Shown: positions 15,478 to 24,675 of the stretch, in pieces
Numbering within the stretch: the stretch's first letter is position 1
How the letters are laid out: every line of letters starts with the position of its first letter
Source of the DNA: JBBDMU01 sp040905685
Lineage (GTDB): Bacteria; Bacteroidota; Rhodothermia; Balneolales; Natronogracilivirgulaceae
Assembly: GCA_040905685.1 (NCBI GenBank)
Contig: JBBDRB010000105.1
Span: 161,392 to 225,391 of the forward strand
Direction of reading: 5' to 3'
DNA length: 64,000 bases
The notes under the pieces: model-generated
What the model saw: only the letters and a program-made list of their open reading frames with translations
The model's database searches: none
Told to the model about the DNA's origin: nothing
Program-made: the position numbers and the translations under genes

Positions 15478-17232
15478 TTAAAGCGCTTCAACCGGACCCT
15501 GGGGTTGAAGTTGAAAGATCCGCAGGCCCTGGTTGATATTGCCTCTGCTGAAATCAATATTGACGGTTAGTCCATTATGAACGGGCTGCTTTTTAATTGC
15601 GTCTTTAAGCCGGGCCGGATTCTGCACCTCCTCCAGCGTCCGGAACAGGTAGGTCGCCACATCATAGCCTATAAATGAAAACCTGTCCGCTTCCATGCCG
15701 GATGAATTGCGGTAATCGACCCGGAAGTTCCCAACCTCTTCACGGCTTTCATCGGTATGGAATATTTCGGGATAATAGATATCCAGCCTCCGCAGCTGCT
15801 GGGCGGAAAGTTCAGCATTGCCCATTTCCTCATTCCCCAGGACAACAACGTTGCTGCGCAAAGCTTCCAGATCGGTCATAACCAGATTGATCAGATTCGA
15901 TCCTCCGGGTCCGCCGGTAGCCAAGAACAGACCGTCAACGGGTTTCAGCTCATATTTTTCCGTGTCAATATTCAGTGTATCACCTGCAAACCAGGGCGTG
16001 ATCTCACTGACATTATAGCCCTGGGCTTCGAAATTCTCGTTAAAGATATGTACGAATTCCGCACCCAGTCTGCTTGCTTCGTCACGGAAAGCATAGGCTT
16101 CTTCTTCGGCAGGAGTCGATCTTTCGGTGATAATTGCGAGATTTGTCAATCCAAGCTCATTGACGGCAAAACGAGCCATAGCCCGGCCACGCTGCGAAAA
16201 TGTCGGATTAATCTGATACACATAAGGGTTGTCCAGATTCAGGGTGTCGGAGTTGGCGAGCGGGGTAATAAGGGGGATCCGATATTGTTCAGCCAGCCTT
16301 GTCATACGGTAAGCGGAATCCGAAAAAAGCGGCCCGATTACGAGGTCCGCATTATTGATCCAGGCGAAATCGGTCATAACATGCTCAGGACTATGTTCCC
16401 CATCACCCGGGTTTCCATAGTGCAGGGCGATCTTACGGTCGTTATTTCGTCTGTTAAACTCTTCCGCGGCTTGTGAAATGCCATAATACATGCTACGGCT
16501 AATGTTCAGTACGGCCTCATCTTCCGAATCCGGCAGGGCGACGCCGATATCGTAAGTAATGCCGTCCGGTGCCCGGCCATGTTCACTTCGCGCGGTGTTA
16601 CTCATGCCGTTCAGCTGTTCGTGAAGATACACAACGGCAGCACTGTCCTGCATTTCAACGAGTGAATGCTCCAGGGTGTTCACCAGAGTGCCTGCCGTTT
16701 GCCGGTCCACCCAGTTAAAGGCGGCCGTTACCAGTTCAAGCTGAACCTCGGGAAGCGTGCTTTGATAAAATGCAGTTTTACGCTGTTCAACGGTAAGGTA
16801 GTTCATGGTCTGATCATAGAACCTGTCGGCAGACCCTCTGATATTGCGTATGGATGCATCCTCTTTCAGTATATGAAGGCGGTCAAGGGCACGGCCGAAG
16901 TTTCCCGTCTGGAAGTCATTTAAAGCCAGAGTATAACGACTGTCATCATAAATTTGCTCAGGGGCATTTGTAGGCACCCGGTTCAGGTAGTGGCTGCTTA
17001 ATTTATACTGGCCTGCGGCAAAATAGCTTTTCCCGGTAAAAAGCATGGCTTCGGGTATGTCGATGGCGGAAAAACGGGTGGCCGCATCGGTAAACCGACC
17101 TTCCTGATAAAGTTCCAATGCTCTCTCAAATCGGTCCTGATCATCCTGCGCAGCCGCTTCCCGGGCAAGCCAGCCGTTCGTTGCTAAAGAAAATAAAAAG
17201 GCTGTGAGTAGTGTACGTAGTAAAAAGTGCAT
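15478..17232 (-). CDS. Secreted TPR plus periplasmic-binding-protein-fold protein (LpoA-like architecture)
   Basis: A 584-residue exported protein. A signal peptide with a hydrophobic core precedes a likely cleavage after AREAAA, before QDD. Residues about 35-200 are helical repeats (FERALELYQEGRFTDAATRF and similar), resembling TPRs. The C-terminal part, from about 220, is a Peripla_BP_6 (leucine-binding-protein-like) domain with LVIGPLFSD and a YxINPTFSQR segment. This order matches LpoA, the activator of PBP1A, although other amino-acid-binding proteins look similar. No ABC permease is nearby, which argues against transport. PBP1A is encoded elsewhere in the window. The ATG at 17232 places the signal peptide at the N-terminus. 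Confidence 0.75.
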   Translation of the reverse strand: MHFLLRTLLTAFLFSLATNGWLAREAAAQDDQDRFERALELYQEGRFTDAATRFSAIDIPEAMLFTGKSYFAAGQYKLSSHYLNRVPTNAPEQIYDDSRYTLALNDFQTGNFGRALDRLHILKEDASIRNIRGSADRFYDQTMNYLTVEQRKTAFYQSTLPEVQLELVTAAFNWVDRQTAGTLVNTLEHSLVEMQDSAAVVYLHEQLNGMSNTARSEHGRAPDGITYDIGVALPDSEDEAVLNISRSMYYGISQAAEEFNRRNNDRKIALHYGNPGDGEHSPEHVMTDFAWINNADLVIGPLFSDSAYRMTRLAEQYRIPLITPLANSDTLNLDNPYVYQINPTFSQRGRAMARFAVNELGLTNLAIITERSTPAEEEAYAFRDEASRLGAEFVHIFNENFEAQGYNVSEITPWFAGDTLNIDTEKYELKPVDGLFLATGGPGGSNLINLVMTDLEALRSNVVVLGNEEMGNAELSAQQLRRLDIYYPEIFHTDESREEVGNFRVDYRNSSGMEADRFSFIGYDVATYLFRTLEEVQNPARLKDAIKKQPVHNGLTVNIDFSRGNINQGLRIFQLQPQGPVEAL

Positions 17233-17325
17233 GGCAGGCAAATTAAATGTTATCAATACCCCTTCAATCAAAAGTTGACTGAATAATTTAAGGTGTCTTA
17301 ACGCGATGATCGGCTTTTAGGTATG

Positions 17326-18876
17326 TCATTCCCATTCAATGGTCGACGGCGGCTTGGAGCTGATATCATAAACAACCCTGTTTATGCCTCTGATCTCGTT
17401 AATGATCCTGTTCGATACATGACCGAGAAAATCATAGGGCAAATGGGCCCAGTCCGCCGTCATGCCGTCCATACTGGTTACCGCGCGCAGGCCGGCTGTA
17501 AATTCATAGGTTCGCTCATCACCCATTACGCCCACACTCTGGACCGGCAGCAAAACGACAAGAGCCTGCCAGACCTCATGGTACAAATTTTGTTTCTTCA
17601 ATTCCGATATAAATATATCATCGGCGGCCCGGAGCAAATCCAGCTTCTCGCGGGTAATATCGGATATTATCCGGATTCCGAGTCCGGGTCCCGGAAAGGG
17701 ATGCCTGCCGATAAAACCGGTGGGAATGCCCAGGGTCTTTCCCACCTTGCGAACCTCATCTTTGAACAGTTCACGAAGGGGCTCCAGGAGCTTCAGGTTC
17801 ATTTTTTCGGGCAAACCGCCCACATTATGATGCGACTTTATGGTGGCCGAAGGACCTTTAAAGGAGACGCTTTCGATTACGTCCGGATACAGGGTACCCT
17901 GGGCTAGCCAGTCAAATTCATCTTCATTTTTTATGGCTTCGTCAAAAACATCAATAAAGGCATTGCCAATTACTTTGCGTTTCAGTTCCGGATCGCTTAT
18001 CCCGGCCAGCCTTTCCAGGAACAGGGCGGAGGCATCGACGCCTTTGACCGGTAGTTTAAGGTGTTTGGTATAAAGGTCCTGAACATCCTGGAATTCATTT
18101 TTACGCAGAAGCCCGTTATCCACGAACACACAAAGCAGCTGATCGCCAATGGCGCGGTGAATGATCGTAGCGGCCACGGTTGAGTCTACCCCACCCGATA
18201 ATCCGCAGAGGACCTTGCGGTCCCCGACCTGTTTCCTGATATCGGAGATCGCCGTTTCCACAAAGGCATCGGCTGTCCAGTCTCCGCTCAACTTGCATAT
18301 ATTCTTAACAAAGTTAGAAAAAACCTGTTTCCCCGCTTCGGTGTGAACCACTTCCGGATGGAACTGGACACCAAAAATGGGTTTTGATTTATGTTTGACC
18401 GCAGCCACCGGAGCATTTTCGGTATGGGCAATTACCGAATAAGTATCAGGCATACGCTTTATATGGTCACCATGGCTCATCCAAACTACACTTTTATCAG
18501 GAAAATCAGCCAGCAGGCCGGCATCGTCGTCTACCAGTAACCGGGCCCGGCCGAATTCTCTTTTGGCGGCCGGTTCAACGCTGTCCGGCTCCTCAGAATG
18601 GATCATGATCTGCAAACCATAGCAGATGCCCAACACGGGGACCTCCCAGTCGTATACGGTTTTGTCAAGAGAAGGGGAGCCGGTATCACAAACACTCATG
18701 GGTCCGCCTGACAAGATAACCCCACCGGGTGGATTGGTGTTAAACTGGTTTAAATCACGGTTACATGGATGTATTTCACAATATACGTTTAATTCCCTGA
18801 TCCGCCGGGCTATGAGTTGAGTGTACTGAGATCCGAAGTCAAGTACCAGTATCCACTCTTTGACTGTGCTTTGCAT
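17326..18876 (-). CDS. guaA: GMP synthase (glutamine-hydrolysing)
   Basis: Converts XMP to GMP using glutamine and ATP. The N-terminal class I amidotransferase domain has Cys85 (GICYGLQ) and His173/Glu175 (FHPE). The ATP-pyrophosphatase domain has SGGVDSTV at 227-234. The C-terminal dimerisation domain ends in PPSTIEWE, the family's usual C-terminus. Length 516 is standard. It lies 43 bases downstream of gcvPA on the same strand. Confidence 0.97.
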   Translation of the reverse strand: MQSTVKEWILVLDFGSQYTQLIARRIRELNVYCEIHPCNRDLNQFNTNPPGGVILSGGPMSVCDTGSPSLDKTVYDWEVPVLGICYGLQIMIHSEEPDSVEPAAKREFGRARLLVDDDAGLLADFPDKSVVWMSHGDHIKRMPDTYSVIAHTENAPVAAVKHKSKPIFGVQFHPEVVHTEAGKQVFSNFVKNICKLSGDWTADAFVETAISDIRKQVGDRKVLCGLSGGVDSTVAATIIHRAIGDQLLCVFVDNGLLRKNEFQDVQDLYTKHLKLPVKGVDASALFLERLAGISDPELKRKVIGNAFIDVFDEAIKNEDEFDWLAQGTLYPDVIESVSFKGPSATIKSHHNVGGLPEKMNLKLLEPLRELFKDEVRKVGKTLGIPTGFIGRHPFPGPGLGIRIISDITREKLDLLRAADDIFISELKKQNLYHEVWQALVVLLPVQSVGVMGDERTYEFTAGLRAVTSMDGMTADWAHLPYDFLGHVSNRIINEIRGINRVVYDISSKPPSTIEWE

Positions 18877-18919
18877 ATATTAGACTATAAAATGATTTCA
18901 AACAGGGGGCAGCTTAATG

Positions 18920-20251
18920 TTAAAACCCGGCGAGCAAGCTTACCAGTTCATCCATATCGGCCTTGCTGCGTTTTTCGGTAACGGCGATCATTAAACCTTC
19001 ATCGTTAAAATGGGATAAATCTAAACCGGCTAAATACCCTTTGTCATAAAGTTTACTGATTATTTCCGCAGGTGGCCGGGGAGTTTTTACCACAAACTCC
19101 TTGAAAAACGGTTTATTGAAGTAAAGGGAATACCCATCCAGCTTGTTGATTTCACTGGCCAGATAATGGGCTTTTTGGGTACTTTGATCCGCCACTTCCT
19201 GAATCCCCTTTTTTCCCAGAAGGGCCATATAAATAGTGGATGCCAGAGCCATAAGACCCTGGTTGGTACAGATGTTTGAGGTTGCTTTATCGCGGCGAAT
19301 ATGCTGTTCACGGGTCTGCAGGGTAAGCACAAAGGCCTCTTTTCCGTCTGCATCGATGGTAATGCCGCTCAGCCTTCCGGGAAGTTTGCGGATTAGGGAT
19401 TTTTTGGTTGCAAAAATTCCGCAATACGGTCCGCCAAACTGCAGCCCTATACCCATGCCCTGGGCTTCCCCGACAACTATATCGGCATCGTAGGCCGACG
19501 GTTCGATAATCACACCCAGAGAAATTGGATCAACTACGGAAACCAACAGGGTTTTGTCTGTTGCCTTCGTAATGCCGGAAATTTTGTGAACATCCTCGAG
19601 GTTTCCGTAAAAATTCGGGTTCTGAAAGATCACGGCGGCTACCGTCTCATCAACCATTTTTTCCAGCAACGGAAGGTTTGCCGTCCCATCGACCGGATCG
19701 GTCTGGATGATCTCAATTTTTTGCCCGTGTGCGTAGGTGCGGACTATGTCAAGATAATTGGGATGCACCTTGCCGGCTATGATAACTTTATTACGTCTGG
19801 TGACCGAGCAGGCCATGAGCACGGCTTCGGCCAGACCGCTTCCGGCATCATACATGGAAGCATTAGCAATATCCATGCCGGTTAATTCACATACCATGCT
19901 CTGGAATTCATACATAGACTGCAGTGTGCCCTGGGATACTTCTCCCTGATAAGGGGTATAGGCTGTGTAGAATTCCGACCGGCTCATCAGGGCCCCGATG
20001 CCACTGGGGATAAAATGATCGTAAGCCCCGCCGCCAATAAAACAGGCATGGGTGTCGGTAGAGAAGTTTTTATTGCTGATTCCGGTTATTTCACGCAGAG
20101 CTTCCCATTCAGACAGGGCAGGAGGCAGATTAAGATCACCCCTAAAGCGCACTTCCCCGGGTATGTTGCTGTATAGATCTTCAATCTTTTTGGTCCCGAT
20201 GGTTTCAAGCATCAGGCGCTGATCTTCTTCGGTGTTCGGTATAAATGGCAT
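18920..20251 (-). CDS. gcvPA: Glycine dehydrogenase (decarboxylating) subunit 1
   Basis: N-terminal half of the split P-protein of the glycine cleavage system, 443 residues. Typical segments include FIGGGAYDHFIPS, TAYTPYQ.E.SQGTLQ and VVGEAQ. The PLP-binding Lys is expected on subunit 2 (gcvPB), which is not in the window, nor are gcvT or lpd. It follows gcvH by 18 bases. The organism therefore uses the two-subunit form common in Firmicutes, Thermotogae and parts of the Bacteroidota/Balneolota group. Confidence 0.95.
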   Translation of the reverse strand: MPFIPNTEEDQRLMLETIGTKKIEDLYSNIPGEVRFRGDLNLPPALSEWEALREITGISNKNFSTDTHACFIGGGAYDHFIPSGIGALMSRSEFYTAYTPYQGEVSQGTLQSMYEFQSMVCELTGMDIANASMYDAGSGLAEAVLMACSVTRRNKVIIAGKVHPNYLDIVRTYAHGQKIEIIQTDPVDGTANLPLLEKMVDETVAAVIFQNPNFYGNLEDVHKISGITKATDKTLLVSVVDPISLGVIIEPSAYDADIVVGEAQGMGIGLQFGGPYCGIFATKKSLIRKLPGRLSGITIDADGKEAFVLTLQTREQHIRRDKATSNICTNQGLMALASTIYMALLGKKGIQEVADQSTQKAHYLASEINKLDGYSLYFNKPFFKEFVVKTPRPPAEIISKLYDKGYLAGLDLSHFNDEGLMIAVTEKRSKADMDELVSLLAGF

Positions 20252-20269
20252 GTATTATAAACAGGTAGG

Positions 20270-20650
20270 TCAGGATATTATTTTTTGATAATCGTCGGAG
20301 CTCAGCAATTCATCCAGCTGTGATGGATCGGAAAGCCGGATCCTGACCATCCAGCCATCGCCATAGGGATCTTCATTTACCAGTTCGGGATTATTTTCAA
20401 TCTTTGCATTCAGCTCGGTGATCTCGCCGGCTGCGGGCATAAACAGATCCGAAACAGTCTTAACGGCTTCCACGGTACCGAAAACTTCGTCTTTCGAGAG
20501 GTCCTGGCCTACGGTATCCACTTCTATAAACACAACATCCCCAAGTTCACTTTGGGCAAAATCGGTAATGCCTACGGTCGCTGTTCCGTCCTCGTTTTTT
20601 CGGACCCATTCATGTTCCCGGGTGTATTTCAGATCTTCTGGATAATTCAT
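20270..20650 (-). CDS. gcvH: Glycine cleavage system H protein
   Basis: Lipoyl carrier of the glycine cleavage system, 126 residues. Lys64 in VEAVKTVSDL is the lipoylated residue. The surrounding sequence (YTREHEWV at the N-terminus, ELNAKIENNPELVNEDPYG.GW) is canonical. It lies between accC and gcvPA on the same strand, gaps 36 and 18 bases, so co-transcription with the fatty-acid genes is possible. Confidence 0.96.
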   Translation of the reverse strand: MNYPEDLKYTREHEWVRKNEDGTATVGITDFAQSELGDVVFIEVDTVGQDLSKDEVFGTVEAVKTVSDLFMPAAGEITELNAKIENNPELVNEDPYGDGWMVRIRLSDPSQLDELLSSDDYQKIIS

Positions 20651-20686
20651 AGCGGCATGGTTTAAGGCTCTGATTGGTTGGTTGAG

Positions 20687-22030
20687 TTAAGGGATGTATT
20701 TAAAGGTAGTTTCAAGATACTTGGTATTAAAGTTTCCATCAATAAAACCAGGGTCGTTGAGCAATTGAAGGTGGTAAGGAATATTGGTTTTGATGCCTTC
20801 AATGACAAACTCTCCAAGCGCCCGTTTCATGCGTGCTATGGCCTCTATCCGGTTCGGTGCACTGACAATCAGCTTAGCGATCATGGAATCGTAATGGGGA
20901 GGTACCTTATAGCCATGATACGCATGAGTGTCTACCCTTACGCTATGGCCTCCGGGGCTGTGAAAGGCCGTGATCTCACCGGCAGAGGGACGAAAATTAT
21001 GGGCTGGGTCTTCGGCATTAATACGGCATTCAATGCAGTGACCGCGCATTTTCAGGGCCTGGCTCCCCAGAGGCTCACCGGCGGCTATTTCAATTTGTGA
21101 TCTGATCAGATCATAATTGGTGATCTCTTCGGTAACCGGATGTTCAACCTGAATGCGGGTGTTCATTTCCATGAAGTAAAAATTCCGGTCTTTATCAACA
21201 AGGAACTCCACGGTTCCGGCTCCTTCATAATTGACCGTTTGCGCGGCAGAAATGGCGGACTGGCCCATTTTCTTACGCAATTCAGGGGTCATAAACGGAG
21301 ATGGAGCTTCCTCAAGCACTTTTTGATGGCGGCGCTGCATGGAGCAGTCGCGCTCACCGAGATGGATGATATGTCCGTGCCGGTCACCTAATATCTGTAT
21401 TTCAATATGCCTGGGTTCTACAATAAACTTCTCCAGGTACAGGTCGGCATCCCCGAAACCCGCCAGGGCCTCATTCGCCGCATTTTCAAACTGGCGGGCC
21501 ATTTCTTTGGGTTCGTTAACCACGCGCATGCCGCGGCCACCACCCCCGGATGAAGCTTTCAGGATGACGGGGTAACCGATGTCTTCAGCCAGCCTGACGG
21601 CTTCTTCCGGATTCTTTACAACCCCTGCGCTTCCGGGCACCACCGGGACGCCATATTTGATCATATTTTCTTTGGCGCGGGATTTATTCCCCATGACGTT
21701 TATCATTTCCGAAGAGGGGCCGATAAACTTGATATTATGCTCACCGCAAATCCTGGAAAACTCGGCATTTTCTGCCAGAAATCCATAACCCGGATGGATG
21801 GCCTCGGCATCGGTAATTTCGGCTGCTGCGAGTATCCTGGGTATCTTTAAATAGCTTTCGTTGGCCTGGGGCGGACCAATGCATACGGCTTCATCGGCGA
21901 ACTTAACATGAAGGCTGTCGGCATCCTGGGTGGAATAAACGGCCACCGTTTTAATGCCGAGTTCCTTGCAGGTCCTGATGATGCGCAGGGCAATTTCGCC
22001 ACGGTTGGCGATTAGTATCTTTTTAAACAT
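20687..22030 (-). CDS. accC: Acetyl-CoA carboxylase biotin carboxylase subunit
   Basis: Carboxylates the biotin of AccB in the first step of fatty-acid synthesis. The 447-residue length and all ATP-grasp hallmarks fit AccC: LIANRGEIALRIIRTC, KASSGGGGRGM and MNTRIQVEHPVTE. It lies 6 bases after accB. A second, longer biotin carboxylase is at 9046-10548; the coupling to accB marks this one as the fatty-acid enzyme. Confidence 0.96.
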   Translation of the reverse strand: MFKKILIANRGEIALRIIRTCKELGIKTVAVYSTQDADSLHVKFADEAVCIGPPQANESYLKIPRILAAAEITDAEAIHPGYGFLAENAEFSRICGEHNIKFIGPSSEMINVMGNKSRAKENMIKYGVPVVPGSAGVVKNPEEAVRLAEDIGYPVILKASSGGGGRGMRVVNEPKEMARQFENAANEALAGFGDADLYLEKFIVEPRHIEIQILGDRHGHIIHLGERDCSMQRRHQKVLEEAPSPFMTPELRKKMGQSAISAAQTVNYEGAGTVEFLVDKDRNFYFMEMNTRIQVEHPVTEEITNYDLIRSQIEIAAGEPLGSQALKMRGHCIECRINAEDPAHNFRPSAGEITAFHSPGGHSVRVDTHAYHGYKVPPHYDSMIAKLIVSAPNRIEAIARMKRALGEFVIEGIKTNIPYHLQLLNDPGFIDGNFNTKYLETTFKYIP

Positions 22031-22036
22031 ATAAAA

Positions 22037-22534
22037 TCAGGAGGGTTCTATGATAAATAAGGGCTGGTCAAATTCCACCGGTTGGGCATCTTCAGCAAGA
22101 ACTTTGACCAGTTTTCCACTGAACTCGGCCTCAATTTCGTTCATTATTTTCATGGCTTCAACAATACACAGGGTATCGCCTTTTTCAATGGTATCACCAA
22201 CTTTCACATAGGGACCGGCGTCGGGGGAGGAGGAGGCATAAAAGGTTCCCACAATAGGGGATTTTTGGGTAACGGTTTTGGAAGCAGGTTGTTCAGCCTC
22301 AGACTTAACCGTTTCGCTTCCTGCCGTTGGTTCTGCTTTTGGAGCAGGTGATGACTGCGGCAGGTTCGTTTCAATACCTGCCGGATTGGGCATATACACC
22401 GGCTGATTCTGGGTCCTCACCACATCCGGCTTTTTCTTTACTTTGATCTTAAAATCACCCTCTTCAATGGAGACTTCATTTACATCACTCTCGGAAATAA
22501 GGTTGAGTATGTTTTTAATCGTTTTTAAATCCAT
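22037..22534 (-). CDS. accB: Biotin carboxyl carrier protein of acetyl-CoA carboxylase
   Basis: A 165-residue carrier. An N-terminal domain (IKNILNLISESDVNEVSIEEG) is followed by a Pro/Ala/Glu-rich flexible linker at about 45-90 and a C-terminal biotinyl domain with EAMKIMNEIEA, where Lys129 is biotinylated. The enzyme that attaches biotin, BirA, is encoded at 61177-61965. Gaps of 9 and 6 bases separate it from efp and accC. Confidence 0.97.
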   Translation of the reverse strand: MDLKTIKNILNLISESDVNEVSIEEGDFKIKVKKKPDVVRTQNQPVYMPNPAGIETNLPQSSPAPKAEPTAGSETVKSEAEQPASKTVTQKSPIVGTFYASSSPDAGPYVKVGDTIEKGDTLCIVEAMKIMNEIEAEFSGKLVKVLAEDAQPVEFDQPLFIIEPS

Positions 22535-22543
22535 AATTCTCCT

Positions 22544-23116
22544 TTATTGCTTAACTCGTTCAATATAACCGGAAGTTCGGGTATCAACCCGTACCAGGTC
22601 ACCTTCGTTAATAAAAAGCGGCACCTGAATTACAGCACCGGATTCAAGTGTTGCCGGTTTGGTTCCGCCCTGGGCCGTGTCACCCTTGAGCCCGGGATCC
22701 GTCTGCTGCACTTGCAAGGTTACCTGTGCCGGCAGTTCAGTAAAAAGTATTTTTTCAGTCTCGGCATTTACAGTAACTGTGACGATTTCGCTTTCTTTCA
22801 AAAGGTCGGGGCTTTGAACCTGACCGGCTGCAACCATGACCTGTTCATAGGACTCCTGATGCATGAAATGAAAAAGTTCACCGTCATTATATAAATACTG
22901 GTAAGGATGACGTTCAACGCGAACGGCCTCCACATTTTCACCGGCACGAAAGGTTTTGTCCAGTACCTTGCCGCTGATGATGGCTTTAAGCTTGGTGCGC
23001 ACAAAGGCTCCGCCCTTGCCGGGCTTGACGTGCTGGAACTCGGTGATGGTAAACAGTTCACCGTTTTGTTCAATGGTAAGGCCGTTCTTAAAACTTGCTG
23101 TTGATACTTTTGGCAT
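22544..23116 (-). CDS. efp: Translation elongation factor P
   Basis: Helps the ribosome through polyproline stretches. The 190-residue protein has three beta domains. The tip loop KPGKGGAF carries Lys34, the residue modified by EpmA/EpmB in E. coli; those genes are not in the window, so the modification is unknown. The ATG at 23116 (MPKVSTASF) gives Lys exactly at position 34; an ATG 15 codons upstream would add a non-conserved leader. It is first in the efp-accB-accC run. Confidence 0.96.
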   Translation of the reverse strand: MPKVSTASFKNGLTIEQNGELFTITEFQHVKPGKGGAFVRTKLKAIISGKVLDKTFRAGENVEAVRVERHPYQYLYNDGELFHFMHQESYEQVMVAAGQVQSPDLLKESEIVTVTVNAETEKILFTELPAQVTLQVQQTDPGLKGDTAQGGTKPATLESGAVIQVPLFINEGDLVRVDTRTSGYIERVKQ

Positions 23117-23145
23117 AAGATAATTTAGTATGAAAAAGTTTGCTG

Positions 23146-23175
23146 AAGATACTGTTTTCAACGATCAATAAGCAA
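23146..23175 (-). promoter_or_regulatory. Possible promoter of efp-accB-accC
   Basis: Read on the minus strand, TTGCTT (23170-23175) and TATCTT (23146-23151) are 18 bases apart, in the 73-base gap between the symporter stop and the efp ATG. The start site would be near 23139, leaving a leader of about 22 bases. Confidence 0.35.
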
Positions 23176-23189
23176 TAAAACATACTCCG

Positions 23190-24505
23190 TTAAAACAACT
23201 GGTATAACGTATGACCTAAGATCATAGCGATCAAAAGGGGGCAGATAAATTTGATAAAGACGACCCAGACGGCGCCGAACCCGCTGCTTTCGACGGCGGG
23301 GAACCCTTTTTTCATTTCCAGCAGGGCGTTCTCGGTCTTCCAGAAATAACTCAGGAAGATGCAGATCATAAGTCCGCCAAGCGGCAGGCCGATCTCGTTA
23401 AATACGGCCACGAGGATATCGATCAGGGCCGTATCGTAGGAAACCACTACGGCAAACAGCCCGACCAGGCTGCCCATCAGCCAGGCCGCCTTTTTGCGGG
23501 AGAGCCCGTGTTCGTCGATGACGTAGGCGACGGGCACCTCCAGCAGGGAAATAGAAGAGGTCAGGGCGGCCAGGCCCAGCAGAATGAAAAATGAGATACC
23601 CAGGAACATGCCCAGCAGTCCGCCGATGTTGTGGAACATCTCCGGGAGCACATCAAAGACGAGGGTCACGCTGGAGATCAGCGCCCCGTCGGGCCCCAGG
23701 ATCTGCACGCCGCCGGCCTGGGCGGCAAACATGGCCGGGATCACCAGCAAGCCTGCCAGGATGGCAATGCCAATATCGGCCAGGGTCACATAGACGGCCG
23801 ATTCCACCACATTCTGATCATTTTTAATATAAGAGCCGTAGGTGATCAGCACCCCCATGCCCAGAGACAGGGAGAAAAAAGCCTGGCCCATGGCCGACAG
23901 GATCAGTCCGCCGTCGAGGGTCGAGAAATCCGGCCTGAAGTATACGCTCAGGCCTTCGGCGCTGCCGGGGAGGGTGAACACATAGCCCGACATGATGACT
24001 AAAATGATGATGAGCACGGGCATGAGGAACTTGGTGGCCCGTTCGATGCCCTGGCTGACCCCTCCGGTAATAATGTAGACGGTCAGGAGCATGAACAGGA
24101 GGGAAAACACCGCGTTTTTGGTGCCGTGGCCCAAATCTCCCAGCACGGCGGCTGTGCGGGCGGCGCCGAGGAAATAGAACACCTCCTCCAGCACATAGCC
24201 CAGGGTCCATCCCGACAGGACCAGGTAAAACGTCAGGATCATTAAGGAGCACAGAATGGCCCAATAGCCAATGAGGGAAGTGAATGGGTTGTTCCGGCTT
24301 AAACCCGAAAATGCCCCTGCGGGACCCTTCCGGGTCCTTCGTCCGATGGTCAGTTCGGCGATCATCACCGGAAAGCCGATCGCCAGGCAGCACAGCAAAT
24401 AGATTACGATAAAGGCCGCTCCCCCGTTATCGGCAACCTGGGTGGGAAACCCCCATATGTTGCCGAGTCCGACAGCCGAACCGGCTGCAGCCAGGACAAA
24501 CCCGA
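23190..24505. repeat. Near-perfect 1316-base direct repeat, unit 1
   Basis: This block equals 24676-25991 at an offset of 1486 bases. By eye the only difference found is G at 23241 versus A at 24727. The match begins exactly at the stop codon of the gene and ends abruptly 16 codons inside the start. Confidence 0.9.
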
Positions 24506-24554
24506 ATTTTGTGTTCCATTTGCCTCTGTTTTGTGTGTTGATCGTTTCCTCCAA
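23190..24554 (-). CDS. Sodium-dependent amino-acid-type symporter (NSS/SNF family), copy 1
   Basis: A 454-residue LeuT-fold membrane protein with about 11-12 transmembrane segments, predicted to couple Na+ entry to uptake of an amino acid or related solute. TM1 has the family GLGNIWGFP motif; the position of the LeuT outer-gate Arg is Gly, as in some bacterial subfamilies. From residue 17 onward it is practically identical to copy 2 at 24676-26040, but the first 16 residues and codons differ. The start appears to be TTG preceded by no strong Shine-Dalgarno site. It may be transcribed with copy 2. Substrate is unknown. Confidence 0.9.
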   Translation of the reverse strand: MEETINTQNRGKWNTKFGFVLAAAGSAVGLGNIWGFPTQVADNGGAAFIVIYLLCCLAIGFPVMIAELTIGRRTRKGPAGAFSGLSRNNPFTSLIGYWAILCSLMILTFYLVLSGWTLGYVLEEVFYFLGAARTAAVLGDLGHGTKNAVFSLLFMLLTVYIITGGVSQGIERATKFLMPVLIIILVIMSGYVFTLPGSAEGLSVYFRPDFSTLDGGLILSAMGQAFFSLSLGMGVLITYGSYIKNDQNVVESAVYVTLADIGIAILAGLLVIPAMFAAQAGGVQILGPDGALISSVTLVFDVLPEMFHNIGGLLGMFLGISFFILLGLAALTSSISLLEVPVAYVIDEHGLSRKKAAWLMGSLVGLFAVVVSYDTALIDILVAVFNEIGLPLGGLMICIFLSYFWKTENALLEMKKGFPAVESSGFGAVWVVFIKFICPLLIAMILGHTLYQLF

Positions 24555-24675
24555 AATAACCTGGTTCCTGTTATTACTTAATATGAATTAATATGTCGAA
24601 GAATAATAAGGTTAATTGCCTAATTACCCAATTACATATCCCCGAAAAGTTTTATGGATTTAAACGGGTCATGGA

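Noticed and set aside
23824..24393. Long open frame opposite and inside the symporter genes (also 25310-25879)
   Set aside because: It is an Arg/Pro-rich frame created by GC-rich coding sequence of the symporter and is copied with the repeat; no recognisable domain.
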